Shown here: piece after piece, positions 1-11,499 of the stretch
How positions within the stretch are numbered: the first letter of the stretch is position 1
How the letters are laid out: every line of letters begins with the position of its first letter
Translations under genes and position numbers: made by a program
Origin: Nipponacmea schrenckii
Taxonomy: Eukaryota; Mollusca; Gastropoda; Lottiidae
Assembly: GCA_030562195.1 (NCBI GenBank)
Contig: JAUJPP010000005.1
Location: forward strand, 25,221,106-25,285,105
Length of the DNA: 64,000 bases
Direction of reading: 5' to 3'
Notes under the pieces: generated by a model
What the model was told of the DNA's origin: nothing
The model's database searches: none
What the model saw: only the letters and a program-made list of their open reading frames with translations

Positions 1-376
1 TACCTGTGGCTAGCTGTTGCTACTGATATATTTTTCACAGTTGACAGTGGACTGACGCATGCCCATCATATCTCCTACATTCAACTGGAATGACCCTGAA
101 GCATACCAGCGTAGAGTTATCAAAAGTTGTAAAATAGGTGGAATATGGATAGTTTGGTCGCAGCGTTGGTGAATACTGAACTCTATCAGATTAATTATTT
201 CCACTACACCAGTAAAGTTCGGCTTAAGTCACCTACTGCCTAAACTTTCATTTTATACGTTTGAAAGTCAGAGGAAAGCATGAATTTCGTAAAGTTCGAG
301 CGGTGCATACATAAAGTTGGACTTAAGTCTAACTTTAGTCAAAGTCTAAGTAAAGTTTGAGCGGTGCATACGGTCC
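1..376 (-). mobile_element. PIF/Harbinger DNA transposon, 5' end, runs off the window
   Basis: The minus strand starts at about 376 with GGACCGTATGCACCGC, next to a TTA on its outer side, and reads toward position 1. The short motif GAGCGGTGCATAC occurs twice (about 298-310 and 358-371), which fits a terminal plus subterminal repeat. A transposase fragment follows in the expected orientation. PIF/Harbinger elements are known for 3-bp TWA target duplications and G-rich termini. The other end lies outside the window, so the duplication cannot be confirmed. Confidence 0.55.
10..204 (-). pseudogene. HARBI1-like transposase, N-terminal fragment
   Basis: The 64-residue fragment carries YASGSFQLNVGDMMGMRQST, which matches the helix-turn-helix segment ahead of the nuclease domain of Harbinger transposases (the ASGSFQ...VGD...G.SQSTV pattern is characteristic). 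The usual Ser-Gln-Ser-Thr-Val-Ser is changed to Arg-Gln-Ser-Thr-Val-Asn, and the frame stops soon after. The DDE catalytic domain would lie before position 1 and cannot be seen. The stop at the fragment's end suggests decay, but a frameshift into an open frame outside the window is possible. Confidence 0.6.
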
Positions 377-668
377 TTAACAGTTGCTTAATATTATGTC
401 GGAACTGGCTTACATTGTATGTCAGATTGTGACGGACTGGTTATATAATATAATTATAATATTAACACGCTGATTAAGCAAAATAAAGGAAATTCTGAAT
501 ATTTCAGCAATTTATTCATAAGCTTTAATAATTTGATACAAATTTAAACATACACCCTTGTAAATCTTGCCAAGTTTGTATACCGTAACTGTTCATTATG
601 ATTTAGACATTAAATCTGACTAATCCCTGTGAGCTATTTGAAAAGAAGCCGTTTGTGATAAAAAAAAA

Positions 669-1302
669 TATATATATATATATATATCTACAGTATTATA
701 TCTCCCAGCAATGATACTTGATCATACTACAGTATTATATCTCTTAACATTATTACAGATACTACAGTATAATATTTCCCAACAATGATACTAGATGATA
801 CTACAGTATTATATCGCTTAACATTGATATAGATACTACAGTATTATATCTCTTAACAATGATACAGATACTACAGTATTATATCTCTTAACATTGATAC
901 AGATACTATGGTATTATATCCCTAACATTGATACAGATACTATAGTATTATTTCTCCCAACATTGATACTAGATCATACCACAGTATTATATCTCTTAAT
1001 ATTGATACAGATACTATAGTATTATATCTCCCAACAATGATACTAGATGATACTACAGTATTATATCTCTTAGGATTGATACAGATACTACAGTATTATA
1101 TCTCCCAACAATGATACTAGATGATACTATAGTTCTATATCTCTTAACATTGATACAGATACTATAGTATTACATCTCCCAACAATGATACTAGATGATA
1201 CTACAGTATTATATCTCTTAAGATTGAAACAGATACTACAGTATTATATCTCCCAACAATGATATTAGATGATACCACAGTTCTATATCTCTTAACATTG
1301 AT
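669..1302. repeat. (TA)n microsatellite followed by a 36/72-bp AT-rich minisatellite
   Basis: A short TA run (669-687) leads into about 615 bp of tandem repeats. The core is TACTACAGTATTATATCTC, alternating between a half-unit with CCCAACAATGATACTAGATGA and one with TTAACATTGATACAGA. This gives a 35-39-bp half-unit and a roughly 72-bp higher-order unit. It ends abruptly at 1302. There is no coding potential. Confidence 0.85.
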
Positions 1303-3190
1303 TGGTGCGGGTGTGGAACAGATGCGTGTGTAAAACCGGTAATGATATAAACTATCCCTAACTATATCTACATGATTGCTTTATTGTTTTCGGGAAGTTC
1401 GACCATAAACGCTGTTGCATTTTAAGATCCCTATCAGGACGTTTTCAGTGCATTATTTTGTCCTTGCAAAATCGGAATTGCAATTCTAGTATCATCGGCG
1501 GCTTGCGAACGCAGCTTTTTTTTGGGGGGGGGGTTGGTTTTTGTTTTGTTTAGAGCTGACAAACACTCGATTAAGCATCCATAGACCTAGATGATTTCAT
1601 CGACAGATTCTCAGAGCAGCACAAGAACGTGAGGATAAAGCTCGTTTAAGAAAACTAAAAAAGAACGATACACATATGAAGTTGAGACTGAGGGATTCAT
1701 CGCTTCCTCACTTTTATTGTTAGATTCCGGATATATTTTAATTGTCGCCATTCAAAATTAGGTGCGGGATGAAAAGTCTTCTTATTTAACCAATAGTCAA
1801 TATTAATCACAAATATTAGGACGAGTGTATTCTAAGTTTGTCTATGCCTATAATAAACGAATTATAATCGACGACCAATATTTCTCTTACAAAGCTCTAT
1901 ATAATTACCAACTATTTCTGTCCTCAATTTGAGGTTAACAAGAGATTACGGCGCCAATATTAGGTAACAAGACATGATGATTTGAATAGGCTACACATTT
2001 CGTTTTATTATGTGGAAAACCTTTCTGAAGATAGAAAATGTCTCAACAACCCAATGAAAAATCAGTCTAGTCTGAACGAAATTCACATTGTAACTTGTTT
2101 CATTTTTGTCTACACTTCTTACCTATGCAATTCAGATTTACACTGGAATGAAAGTAATACATTACGAACTGATGTCACATGAAATTACTTCAATGACAAT
2201 AAAATAGAATGTTTGAAGAAATATTAACCCTTATTTTCGTCACGGTTGTTAATCATACCTTCATCAGTACTACATACAGGATTATTGCTACAAATTAATG
2301 TAATCTGTTCGAGTCTTCTTATATTAAATCTCACTTGACGATATCGAATTTAACGGGTGGAATTAATAATAACGTGATGTAAGTCATAAAGTATAACCCT
2401 TGTTTTCTCAAAGTTCAAATCGCCTTTAATCCAATAATAATAGTTATTTCTATTTTATGTGTGAGGTTTATGAGATGAAGTTCATACAAGATATTAATTG
2501 TATATTATTATGTGTATAATAAGGTGTCAGTTTTAATAGATCATTCTTGCAAAATTTATCTTGCACAAGATAGTAATGGTGTCATCTTGTAGATCTTGTC
2601 TTTTGTTTACAATTTAATGATGATTATATATACCAAATATATAGCGTTAGAACGTTCCAATTAAGGAAATGAAATTGATTTCTGCTCCTAATGATACAAC
2701 ATCATGCATTGTGGAACAAAAGTTTGTAATTATAATTATCATACTCTTTTCATCGTTTTTTTGCAAACTTTAGCACAATGGTTCTTGGTTTATTGTTCCA
2801 TTAAATCCCCTTATCAGGTTGAAATTCCCAGATTGAACCCTGGATTCACTCAATAGCTTCTAAAATCAACTAAATGAACCTATATCGTTACAAAAAGAAT
2901 TATATAAACCTTATAAGAAGAATTTAATTATCTTTGACTGGAAATAGAAACTGGAGATTTTTAAATATTATTCGGTAAAATATCGGACTTAAATGGTTTT
3001 TTTTTTTTTTTTTTGCCGTGGGTGAGAATAGGTTTATAATACAATTTTATTGTCGTAAATAATCATTGGTTTGACTAAACAAGTGCAAATTTAGTATAAA
3101 TTTGATTTTAGTTATGTGAAGGGGACGAATACGGCAACTCGCTCCTACTTTTGCACGCGATCACCAACGTGAGCTACCTGATTTGTCTTC
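1303..3190. other. Non-genic stretch, no gene recognised
   Basis: AT-rich sequence with stops in all frames. It contains a T/G homopolymer stretch near 1517-1532, a dispersed repeat (listed separately) and a T run at about 2998-3014. A short frame near 1610-1720 reads as charged residues but matches nothing I know. Confidence 0.5.
1725..1850. repeat. Dispersed repeat, copy 1 of 3
   Basis: The segment reading GGGATGAAAAG, then TTATTTAACCAATAGTCAA, then AATCACAAATATTAGGACGA matches parts of 37438-37510 and 35090-35150 in the same orientation. All three are diverged copies of one interspersed repeat with no coding capacity. The family ends are not defined by these three copies. Confidence 0.55.
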
Positions 3191-3994
3191 TTGCACGAGC
3201 TCAATATGGCTGCTGACGGGAAAAAATAATTTAGATGAAGACGATGATAAAAATAACTTTCGATGGTTCAAATCTTATGCCGATCGCCACAGAACTTAGA
3301 GGTATTGCTTATACTAACCATGGTGGACTCAGTCCAGTAAAACATTTTATGCTAATGATTGTATCGAATTTAGTCCGTTCTATTTTTAGAAATTCTCTTT
3401 CTCCCTTCCTTTTGGGGTTTTTGCATGCCCATTTTTGACTAATTTTTGGTCTAGATTTGAAATTTGATGTCTGAAATTGCATTTCCTTTCAGAATTTTTG
3501 AGATAATGAGAAATTTAATTGGCGGAAGGTTATTTCTAATAATAGTGGTTTTGTGTGCAGTGACAGTCAAGCGGATGTTGATAGAATGTAGTGGTTTACT
3601 TTCATTTTGTTTAGTTCAAAATGTTCATGGTCATGCTAAATTGAATTTTTGTACAGAAACCAAGTATTGGCCTGGCTTTCATGTGACATATAAGAAAATT
3701 TTCAACGATATTTCTGGAAAAAGTTCTAGAAGGTTGAATTTTGTGATTTTACATGGAAATAGATGGCAAATGAATTGGTGGACTGAGTCCTGGTGGGCTC
3801 GATTCTCTTCGAGACAACTTTCAAGAGTTGCTGTTTCAAAGATCTAAAATATCTCTTGAAATATAATCATTAAAGAAAGACAAGATATTCTAATATTGCA
3901 ATCTGTACCAACAGACTTCTCAACTCATCCTTCAGAATCTCAACTTAGTCAATAATTACTGTCAAGTGGAACAGATAGTAAAAGAATACTAGAT

Positions 3995-4095
3995 GGTCCG
4001 TTGGCCGAGTGGGCTAGACGGTTGACATGTATTGCTGGCGATTAGGTGCCTGACTCTGAGATCGCTGGTTCGGAACCCGTTCGGGTCTCAGCCAA
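3995..4095 (+). repeat. tRNA-derived SINE head
   Basis: The sequence starts GGTCCGTTGGCCGAGTGGGC and holds an A-box-like TGGCCGAGTGGG and a B-box-like GGTTCGGAACC about 55 bases later. This is the internal RNA polymerase III promoter layout of a tRNA (Leu/Ser-like, long variable region). The arms do not pair as a full tRNA and the B box deviates from GGTTCGANTCC, so a SINE fits better than a functional tRNA. The sequence runs directly into the DIRS-like fragment without an obvious A-rich tail. Confidence 0.55.
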
Positions 4096-4109
4096 TTTTC
4101 AGCACGAGA

Positions 4110-5050
4110 ATCTGTGCTATACCAAGAAAGTCTTATCCCAATAACGAAAATATTTTTGTATTTATATGGGATGATCCAAGTTATAGAGATGGCAGTGATG
4201 ATTTTGTTTCCTTTCAAAAAGATGGTTTACCCACGGCGAATAAGAAGCATGGGCCTAGATATGATAAACTTTCAATTAAACAATGGGGATACTTCAATTC
4301 AAAATTATGGAATACATGGAACATAGAGGGTCTTTGTTTTGTCTATTCAGCCGATATTAAAAAAGTATCGCGAATTGCAAAATAAGATGCAATTTAAATG
4401 GGGAACGGTTTGACAAGATTTACATAATTTCCAAGGCGTCTTTTTCAGGGGAAAATAATTTCAAAGAAGTCATCGGGGACCAAGCACCCCAACAGGAAAG
4501 GAAATTTGTATAAAATTCATTTCAGACACTTGTGACAACATTTTTGTGGTTTATGCTATTAGTTAGACCATCCAGCATTAAACATGGTTCAATTAAAAGG
4601 TCTGACGAGGGGGTGAATCAAGAGTTGCAGGAATTAAGCCCCTTCGATAATCCATCACGTTTATTTATTTTGGGGGGCATTCGCGATGGTTTTCATTTGA
4701 TTGATGCTATTGATAATATCGAATCTGTTGAATGCGACAATTATAGATCAGCGATACAATTTACTGATAAATTGAGCAGCAAATTTTGTTTGAAATCCAG
4801 GGAATTATGTTTTAAGTTCCACAAACCAAAAGGTAGTTAGTGCATAAGGTGCAATTCCGAAATCAAACAATAAAGTCCGTTTAATCCATGATGCAAGAAG
4901 ACCCCTCGGTGAATCATTAAATGACTATGTTGATCCAGATACAACATCGTGCTCATACATGGATCTAAATGTTGCCAGAGAACTTATCACCCACGACTTT
5001 TACCTTAAAAAGGTTGACTTACAAAGTGCTTATAGTCCTGTCAGTAACCT
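4110..5050 (+). pseudogene. DIRS/Ngaro-like retrotransposon fragment (pre-RT and RT fingers)
   Basis: Three broken plus-strand frames read as one decayed polyprotein. At about 4240-4330 is DKLSIKQWGYFNSK, like the segment upstream of DIRS-type polymerases. At 4640-4830 is LFILGGIRDGFHLID, typical of the start of the DIRS/Ngaro reverse transcriptase. After a stop at 4838 the frame continues with RLIHDARRPLGESLNDYVD and then KKVDLQSAY, corresponding to RT motifs 1 to A (the Asp of VDL is the first catalytic residue). No YxDD motif, RNase H or tyrosine recombinase follows before 6.3 kb. Assignment to DIRS rather than another RT lineage is an inference from these motifs. Confidence 0.55.
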
Positions 5051-6777
5051 ATTCATAATTCTAATTATTCAGTAACCTGAGCAGACATTTAGCAGTGCAG
5101 TATGTAGGATGATGAAATCCAAGTTTAATATTATTGTTATCACCAAAAAGTCATCCAAATAAGCTATAAGCCCAAATTTTGACGAGTGTGTTTCTGCTTT
5201 GAATTCTCTATTGCTTGTCCTTTGTACTTTAGGATTTCAGAATTAAAATAATGCTAATATTTCTATTCTCTATTGCCCCAGAGACCAGTTGCTCAACAAT
5301 ATTCCTGATTTAGTTTGACGTGGTTTCATTAGAAAATAACTCTTCTATAAGTTTGTTGTGTAGCTAGAATACAGATAAGTAATTACACCTGTTTACATCG
5401 TAAAACACTATAATTCTGTCAAATGTGAATACATACGAAACTACGTGCCGTAGTTACATGTTATTAACACGAAAGTCCACGAAAGTCCACAAAAGTCCAG
5501 CAATGCAAACGTTTACTTCATTATCTTGTATATAAACAAAATTTGATATAGACAAGACTGTGCATGTATGAATGTGCATAAATATGACTTCTTGGTCAAA
5601 TCATGATAGGCTATAATAGGTAAATTTGCCGTTCAGACACCTTAAATCTATTGTTTATGTCCAACTTTGAAGTTTGGAATACTATTGTACATTACTGAGA
5701 TCTTGTTTAGAATATTTTAAGCAATAGTTTTTTTGATTTTCCTGAACTAAGTGAAACAGCACTAAACTTTGATAATGTTTGGTGATATTAAAAGCACCGA
5801 AGAAAAGTCGTTTCAGGGCTAGACAATCATTTCCATGTACATTTCTATCAAAGAGAGAACTATCAATACAAAACCAATGTAAGTGTAAGGAACCTTAACC
5901 TAATCAAATTAACAATGGCTTTTAAATGACATGTTAACATAAAAATATTTTTGTTAGGAAAATCTTTGAAATGTGCAATGTTATGGACACATTCATTTAC
6001 TTATGATAGTACGTTGATACAACTGTGAAATAATTCATAGTTGTACATAGAGCATTGCATCCGAAACTGTCCCACTCTTCTTGCGTTAAAAAAAAACAAT
6101 AATTGAATCTTTAACACAGGGAGTTTGCTCTGTATGGAAGTGTTTATTCTATAAATAGGGGTGGTTGCTGCACGACGATATAAGGCTATTCCCAGACAGT
6201 CGATCGGAGATAGTTTGAGATTTGTCCACCGTCATTGGATTTGAAATCAAGAATAAAACGCAAAAGCTAAGACACAAAATAATTAGCAAGGGTTTGAGAA
6301 ATTGACTTAAAACCAAGTCCGTGTATATATTTATCATACTGTCGTCCTACCATAAAATGTAATATTTGGTGTAAATAAAATGCCAATCCAAAAATTCCAA
6401 TGCGGTTAATTAACTCGGTGCATATAATACGGCATTATAATGCATTTAATATGGCATTTAATATTGCATCTTCCAATTGCTTCTTACCTATTTCAACAAA
6501 TATTAACATAGTGTCTGTTCATAGAAGCTGGTCTGTGATTTGTGTAAAAATCATCTTTGCTTTCCAGGGAAAGTACCATCATCATTAATTAACTCTTCTA
6601 TTCACCTGAATAATGGAGCTTTTGGTTAAAGGTAAAACAAACTTTGTTGTCATCATCAGTACAAAGAATTAAGTCCCTGATGAGGTAAAAGATTGACAGA
6701 TTGATATATCAATCTCTACGGGTTGCAGCTTTTACTACTACTCTTCTCAACCACCCAGTGGTGAAATAGAACATGTC
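5051..6777. other. Non-genic stretch
   Basis: No coding region or element recognised. A short direct repeat of AAAGTCCAC lies near 5472-5498. All frames are short and AT-driven. Confidence 0.5.
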
Positions 6778-8871
6778 TGTATTATGGAGTTGTTTTGATA
6801 TCAATATTCATTTCGTTGCAAAGTGACAAAGTGTATATTTCGATTTGTTGAAGTGAATTTGAAGAAGTGTAGAAGTGTAGAAGTTAGAAGTGTGGAAGTT
6901 AGAAGTGTAGAAGTTAGAAGTGTAGAAGTTAGAAGTGTAGAAGTGAAGAAGTGTAGAAGTTAGAAGTGTAGAAGTGTGAAAATACATTTGTCAAAGTGTA
7001 AAAGTTCAAATGTAAATTTGTCAACTTTACAAGTGTAGAAGTGTATGAGCCGATGTGTGAAATGACGATTGTACAAATGTAGATGTTATATTTGTCATTT
7101 TGGACCGAGAGTTCGGACAAGTATGCAAATAATGGGTGGAGCCGAGCTCTTACGGAAATTTACGACTATTAAATGAGAAATTAACGGAAATTCCCGGGAA
7201 CAATATTGAAAAATAACCGATATATTGTGGATGTTACATTTGTCATTTTGGATCGAGAGTTCGGGCAAGTATGCAAATTAGTGGGTGGAGCTGACCTCTT
7301 ACGGAAATTTACGACTATTAAATGAGATATTAACGGAAATTCCCGGAAACAGTTTAAACTTAAATAAGAAAGTACCGATGAAACACAATCTAGATTCACT
7401 TTTATATCCGATTATGCTTGCAAATTGGATTGTTCTAACGCCCTAGCTATTCTGTTTAGATGATTTCTGATTTCTTGTCGTATCTCCATTATATCATGTT
7501 TTCTGAATTATCAGTTTAAAATGCAGACTGTAGCAGATTTATAGGTTCACTGTCATTTAGGCACACATTTTTTAAGAACACCTCATTTAGACACAGGGAT
7601 TTTAGGCACGCTTTGTTTATGCACACGGTCAGATAAGCACATGTCATTTAGGCACAGTGTTATTTAGGCACAGCTTTTTAGGGGACATACTCATTTTGGC
7701 ACATCCATTTAGGCACCCCTTAAACTATAACAACATTTATTTACGCACACTTTCAATTAGGCACGCATTCACACATGGCCAGACACGTTTTTGCTACAGT
7801 CTAAAATTGTATATTTTGTCACCTGGTAAGCTCACACACACATATCAAAGTAAGGTAAGTTCACACTGATAAATATACTTTCATATTGACCATTCTTGAA
7901 AACTAAAATTTTACGTTCATGCCAAGACGCAGTATTCCTTTAATACAACTTAATTGCAATGTGTTAAGGTTACACATATGTGCTGATAATGATTTCCTAA
8001 ACCGCGATTACTTTCTTCCACTAGAAAATGATCTCCCTTTGCCATTGTGGTTTTGGGGGCCATGCCACCCACCCCCACTCTTTGGAGCCGGGTGCCTAAA
8101 TGATATAGTGCCTAATATATGTGTGCCCAATTGAATATGTGCCTAATTGAAGGTGTGGCTAAATGACAGTGTGCCGAATTCTAGTGTGCCTAAATAGATT
8201 GTGCCAAATTGAAAGTGTGCCTAAATTGCTGTGTCTAAATAACACTGTGCCTAAATGACCAGTGCTTATCTGACCGTGTGCCTAAATGAAGTGTGCCTAA
8301 AGTACAGTGTTTAAATGAGGTGTGCTTAAAAAAAGTGTGCCTAAATGACTGCTTACCGATTTATATGGTGTAAGTAAGAGCACAATATATCGGTTATTTT
8401 TTCAATATTGTTCCCGGGAATTTCCGTTAATTTCTCATTTAAAAGTCGTAAATTTCGGTAAGAGGTCGGCTCCACCCATTAATTTGCCGACATGTCCGAA
8501 CTCTCGGTCCAAAATGACAAATATAACATCTACATTTGTACAATCGACATTTCACACATCGTCATTTCAACATCGGCTCATACACTTTACACTTTGACAA
8601 ATGTATTTTCACACTTCTACACTTCTAACTTCTACACTTCTACACTTCTAACTTCTACACTTCTAACTTCTACACTTCTACACTTCTAACTTCTACACTT
8701 CTACACTTCTCACTTCTACACTTCTACACTTCTAACTTCTACACTTCTAACTTCTACACTTGTACACTTCTACACTTGTACACTTCTACACTTCAAATTC
8801 ACTTCAACAAATCGAAATATACACTTTGCAACAAAATGAATATTGATATCAAAACAACTCCATACTGTATA
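6778..8871. mobile_element. 2.1-kb palindromic foldback element
   Basis: The outer left arm (from about 6778, GTATTATGGAGTTGTTTTGA) is the reverse complement of the right end (about 8871), and complementarity continues inward for about 450 bp through a GAAGTGTA minisatellite (left 6860-6975; right about 8610-8795, opposite strand). Inside that, 7555-7765 carries repeated TTTAGGCACA and 8090-8350 its inverse TGTGCCTAAA, so the palindrome extends almost to a centre near 7900-8050. The left arm also holds a direct duplication: 7082-7200 is repeated with changes at 7225-7345. No transposase is present. Identical peptides predicted in both arms are a consequence of the symmetry and are not genes. 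Target duplications are not clear. Confidence 0.75.
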
Positions 8872-9440
8872 GCCTATTGATTTTCAAATATACATAAATG
8901 CTCATTAAATGAACATCAATCTTTTATAAATGAGATAAAATGTCAAGTTGTTCTTTATCTCTGAGCCCAACTGATAATTTAAATTAATAATTGCTCTCGG
9001 ATGTGTATTTTCAGTAGAATAATAACCACATTTTGACATGCATGGTGTACTCGAGTAATTTGCTTGAACTAGTTGTAATGCATCGTATGAAATGCAAACT
9101 AAACCCTTTATACAACTGTATCTTTTTTTGCACCTTTTCTTCAATGTCAAACTAGGTTACTCCCAAATCTGTCCAGTGTTGTTTAGTTAAAACATTACGT
9201 TACTGAACTAGATTCTGTGCAGATTCAATGCAGCTTTGATGCAGAAAACCAATATTCATGTTATGAAACCTGAAACCGGTTCAGTTTTTTTTTTTTTTTT
9301 TTTGGCTATTGTTGTATTTCTTTCTCGAAACTCGTAGAATAGAGACACGCAGATCAAAAAATAACTGTAGATTTATTTAATCCAATAGTGAATGCACAAC
9401 GAAACATAAATATATTACGCACAAGGTATAATACACAAAT
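8872..9440. other. Spacer between the foldback element and gypsy-1
   Basis: No gene seen. It contains a T run at about 9279-9302. Confidence 0.45.
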
Positions 9441-9447
9441 CATACAT

Positions 9448-10203
9448 TCAGTAAGTAAGCACTTTAATTGAATCCCTCGAGGCCTCAGCAACTAGCCTAT
9501 TAGTAACTAGCCCATGACAGACGTTAAGTGAGTCTGATAGCTTTCTGAACTTTTCAATGTTCTCATTTTTCTTAATGTGCGTCGGTGGCCATCCTTCCCG
9601 TACATAACGCATTACTGTAGCTATTACTGGATCCTTCCTGGACTCTTTTCGGAGGATGTTGGATTCCACAGGCTCGACTTGAAGGCTGAGACCTTTGATA
9701 GGCAAACCATATCCATATCTTCACCACCTTCCTCCCTTCGAAATCAGAATCACCTCCACTTGGCAAGCGACTAAGTGCATCTGCATTTCCATGATCGGAT
9801 GTTTTCCGATAATCGATTTTGTAGTCGAATAGGTTTAACCAAAGGGCCCATCGAGCTAGTCTGTTAGCTGCAAGGAGTGGTGTTCCCTTCTTTGGTCCAA
9901 ATAGAGCTGTCAATGGCTTGTGATCTGTTACCTGTTATAAATTTTCTTCCATAAAGAAATTGATAGCATTTCCTTAAGCCGAATATGATATCCAGGGCTT
10001 CTTTGTGGATTTGGCTGCAATTCCGCTCTGCAGATGTAAGCGTCTTCGACATATTGGCGATTGGGCGCTCGTTCCGTCTGGATAGCGATGAACAAAAACA
10101 AAACTGCTCCAATTCCAACATTAGATGCACTACAAGCTAGTCCAACAGGTTTGTTAGGATCGAAGTGAACTAGGACTTGGTCAAAAGCAAGTATAGTTTT
10201 CAA
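9448..10203 (-). pseudogene. gypsy-1 RNase H and pre-integrase linker
   Basis: Three overlapping frames together show the gypsy RNase H: VHFDPNKPVGLACSASNVGI (the first catalytic Asp position of LxxDAS has become ACSAS), QIHKEALDIIFG, then TALFGPKKGTPL and YRKTSDHGNADALSRLP. The linker MRYVREGWPPTHIKKNENI follows and the element ends. At least two frameshifts lie between 10130 and 9700. Confidence 0.8.
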
Positions 10204-10266
10204 CTGTTGAAAGGCTGTCTGTTCTACTTATTTCGATTGCCATGTTGTAGTTTTCTTGGTTAGCTT

Positions 10267-11423
10267 CTAAGTGGCAATGGTAGACAGGTTGGGTATGAAC
10301 TTTCCACAAAAATTTACTGAGCCCAAGAATGATTTCAAAGTTGACACTGTAGGAGGTGGCATATAAATTACTGCCTCGACCTTTGATCTTTTCGAGATTC
10401 CCTCTCCTGATAAGGTGTGTCCAAGATATTCTACAGATGGTTGAGCAAATCTACATTTGTCACGACAACATCTAAGACCATTGTCATTTAGACATTTTAG
10501 TAGACCCTTTAGATTTCTTAGATGGTCTTTGGCGTTATGTCCGCTGACAAGCATATCATCTTGGAAAACTGAGACTCCAGGTAGATCTTTGGTAAGGTTT
10601 TCCATGGTTTCTTGAAAATAACCAGGTGCCGACTTGATTCCAAATGGTAGTCGCTGTTGAAGTAGAACTCCACGGTGAGTGCTGAGGGCTAGCCTTTTTT
10701 GGCTCTCAGGAGTCAACATGATTTGGTTGTAGGCATCAGCAAGGTCAATCTTGGTATATCCAAATCCACCTCCTAGTTTCTGCATTAATTCCTCTGGGAG
10801 TGGCATTGGATGACGGTGATCTTCTAACTGATCATTCAAACCAACAGAGTAGTCACCACAAATTCGAAGCTTAGGTTTTGAAGTACCTGTAGAACTCGTA
10901 GAGCCTTGTGAAAAACCGCTTTTGCATCAGGTTTGAACTTTACATCTAGTTCAAAATCCTTTAGGCATAAAAATTCATCTTTAAATAGATCTGGAAATTC
11001 GTCACAGATGATGCGGCAATCTCGTTGAAGGGCAGCATAAGTCTGGTCCAAGGTTGCTGAAAGTTGAACTTTTACACTCGCACTCTTATCTTGGTTGTTT
11101 ATGCTTTTAATTCCCAGAGCATTGTCAACTGAAATTCCTAGTGCCTGGATAGCATTCCGTCCCAGTAAGTTTTGATCGGGGATCTTTGTAACAATGTAAG
11201 AAACTGAGCTTTCATTTCCAGTTTTTGGATCTACTGTTTGGGCGTTGAAGGTTCCCAACACTGGCATGTTGTGTTGACTGGCAGATTCATATTTATGTGT
11301 TACTCTGCTAGTTTTGGTTTTCCAAGTTGTTTTCAGAACGGCAACGTGACTAAAATTTCTCGAAAGTGCTGTGTCTAGTTCCATGGTAAACTCATGGTCT
11401 TTAATTGTGATTGGTATATCCAA
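10267..11423 (-). pseudogene. gypsy-1 protease and reverse transcriptase
   Basis: The frame from 11423 holds a retropepsin with MELDTA where Asp-Thr-Gly is expected, followed about 85 residues later by NLLGRNAIQALGIS, the conserved C-terminal strand. The RT N-terminus (EFPDLFKDEF) follows. The frame breaks near 10880, with a deletion of the RT segment that normally precedes motif A, and resumes at 10839 with GYTKIDLADAYNQ (first catalytic Asp), LPFGIKSAPGYFQ and VFQDDMLVSG (catalytic Asp pair near 10560; YxDD has become FQDD). RT runs into EYLGHTLSGEGI and the connection domain. Confidence 0.85.
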
Positions 11424-11499
11424 CTTGGGTATATCATCTGAAACTTCACCCAGAATCGCTTTAGTTAGCTCAGATTTCCTTATTTTCTTTTCTGAAGCT

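Noticed and set aside
3235..3438. 67-codon open frame on plus
   Set aside because: No similarity to anything known; likely chance.
3320..3800. GGTGGACTCAGTCC and GGACTGAGTCC as inverted ends of a small element
   Set aside because: The words are self-palindromic, so inversion is trivial, and similarity does not extend beyond about 12 bp.
3464..3847. 127-codon open frame on plus
   Set aside because: No recognisable domain, Lys/Trp/Phe composition of AT-rich noise, no splice sites or neighbours that support it.
3995..4086. Functional tRNA gene
   Set aside because: A and B boxes present but acceptor and anticodon arms do not pair; the B box is off consensus.
6929..7120. Two similar open frames in 6929-7120 (minus) and 8492-8689 (plus)
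   Set aside because: Their identity follows from the palindrome; content is a translated minisatellite.
7919..8134. Open frame in the palindrome centre
   Set aside because: No domain; lies in the low-complexity loop of the foldback.
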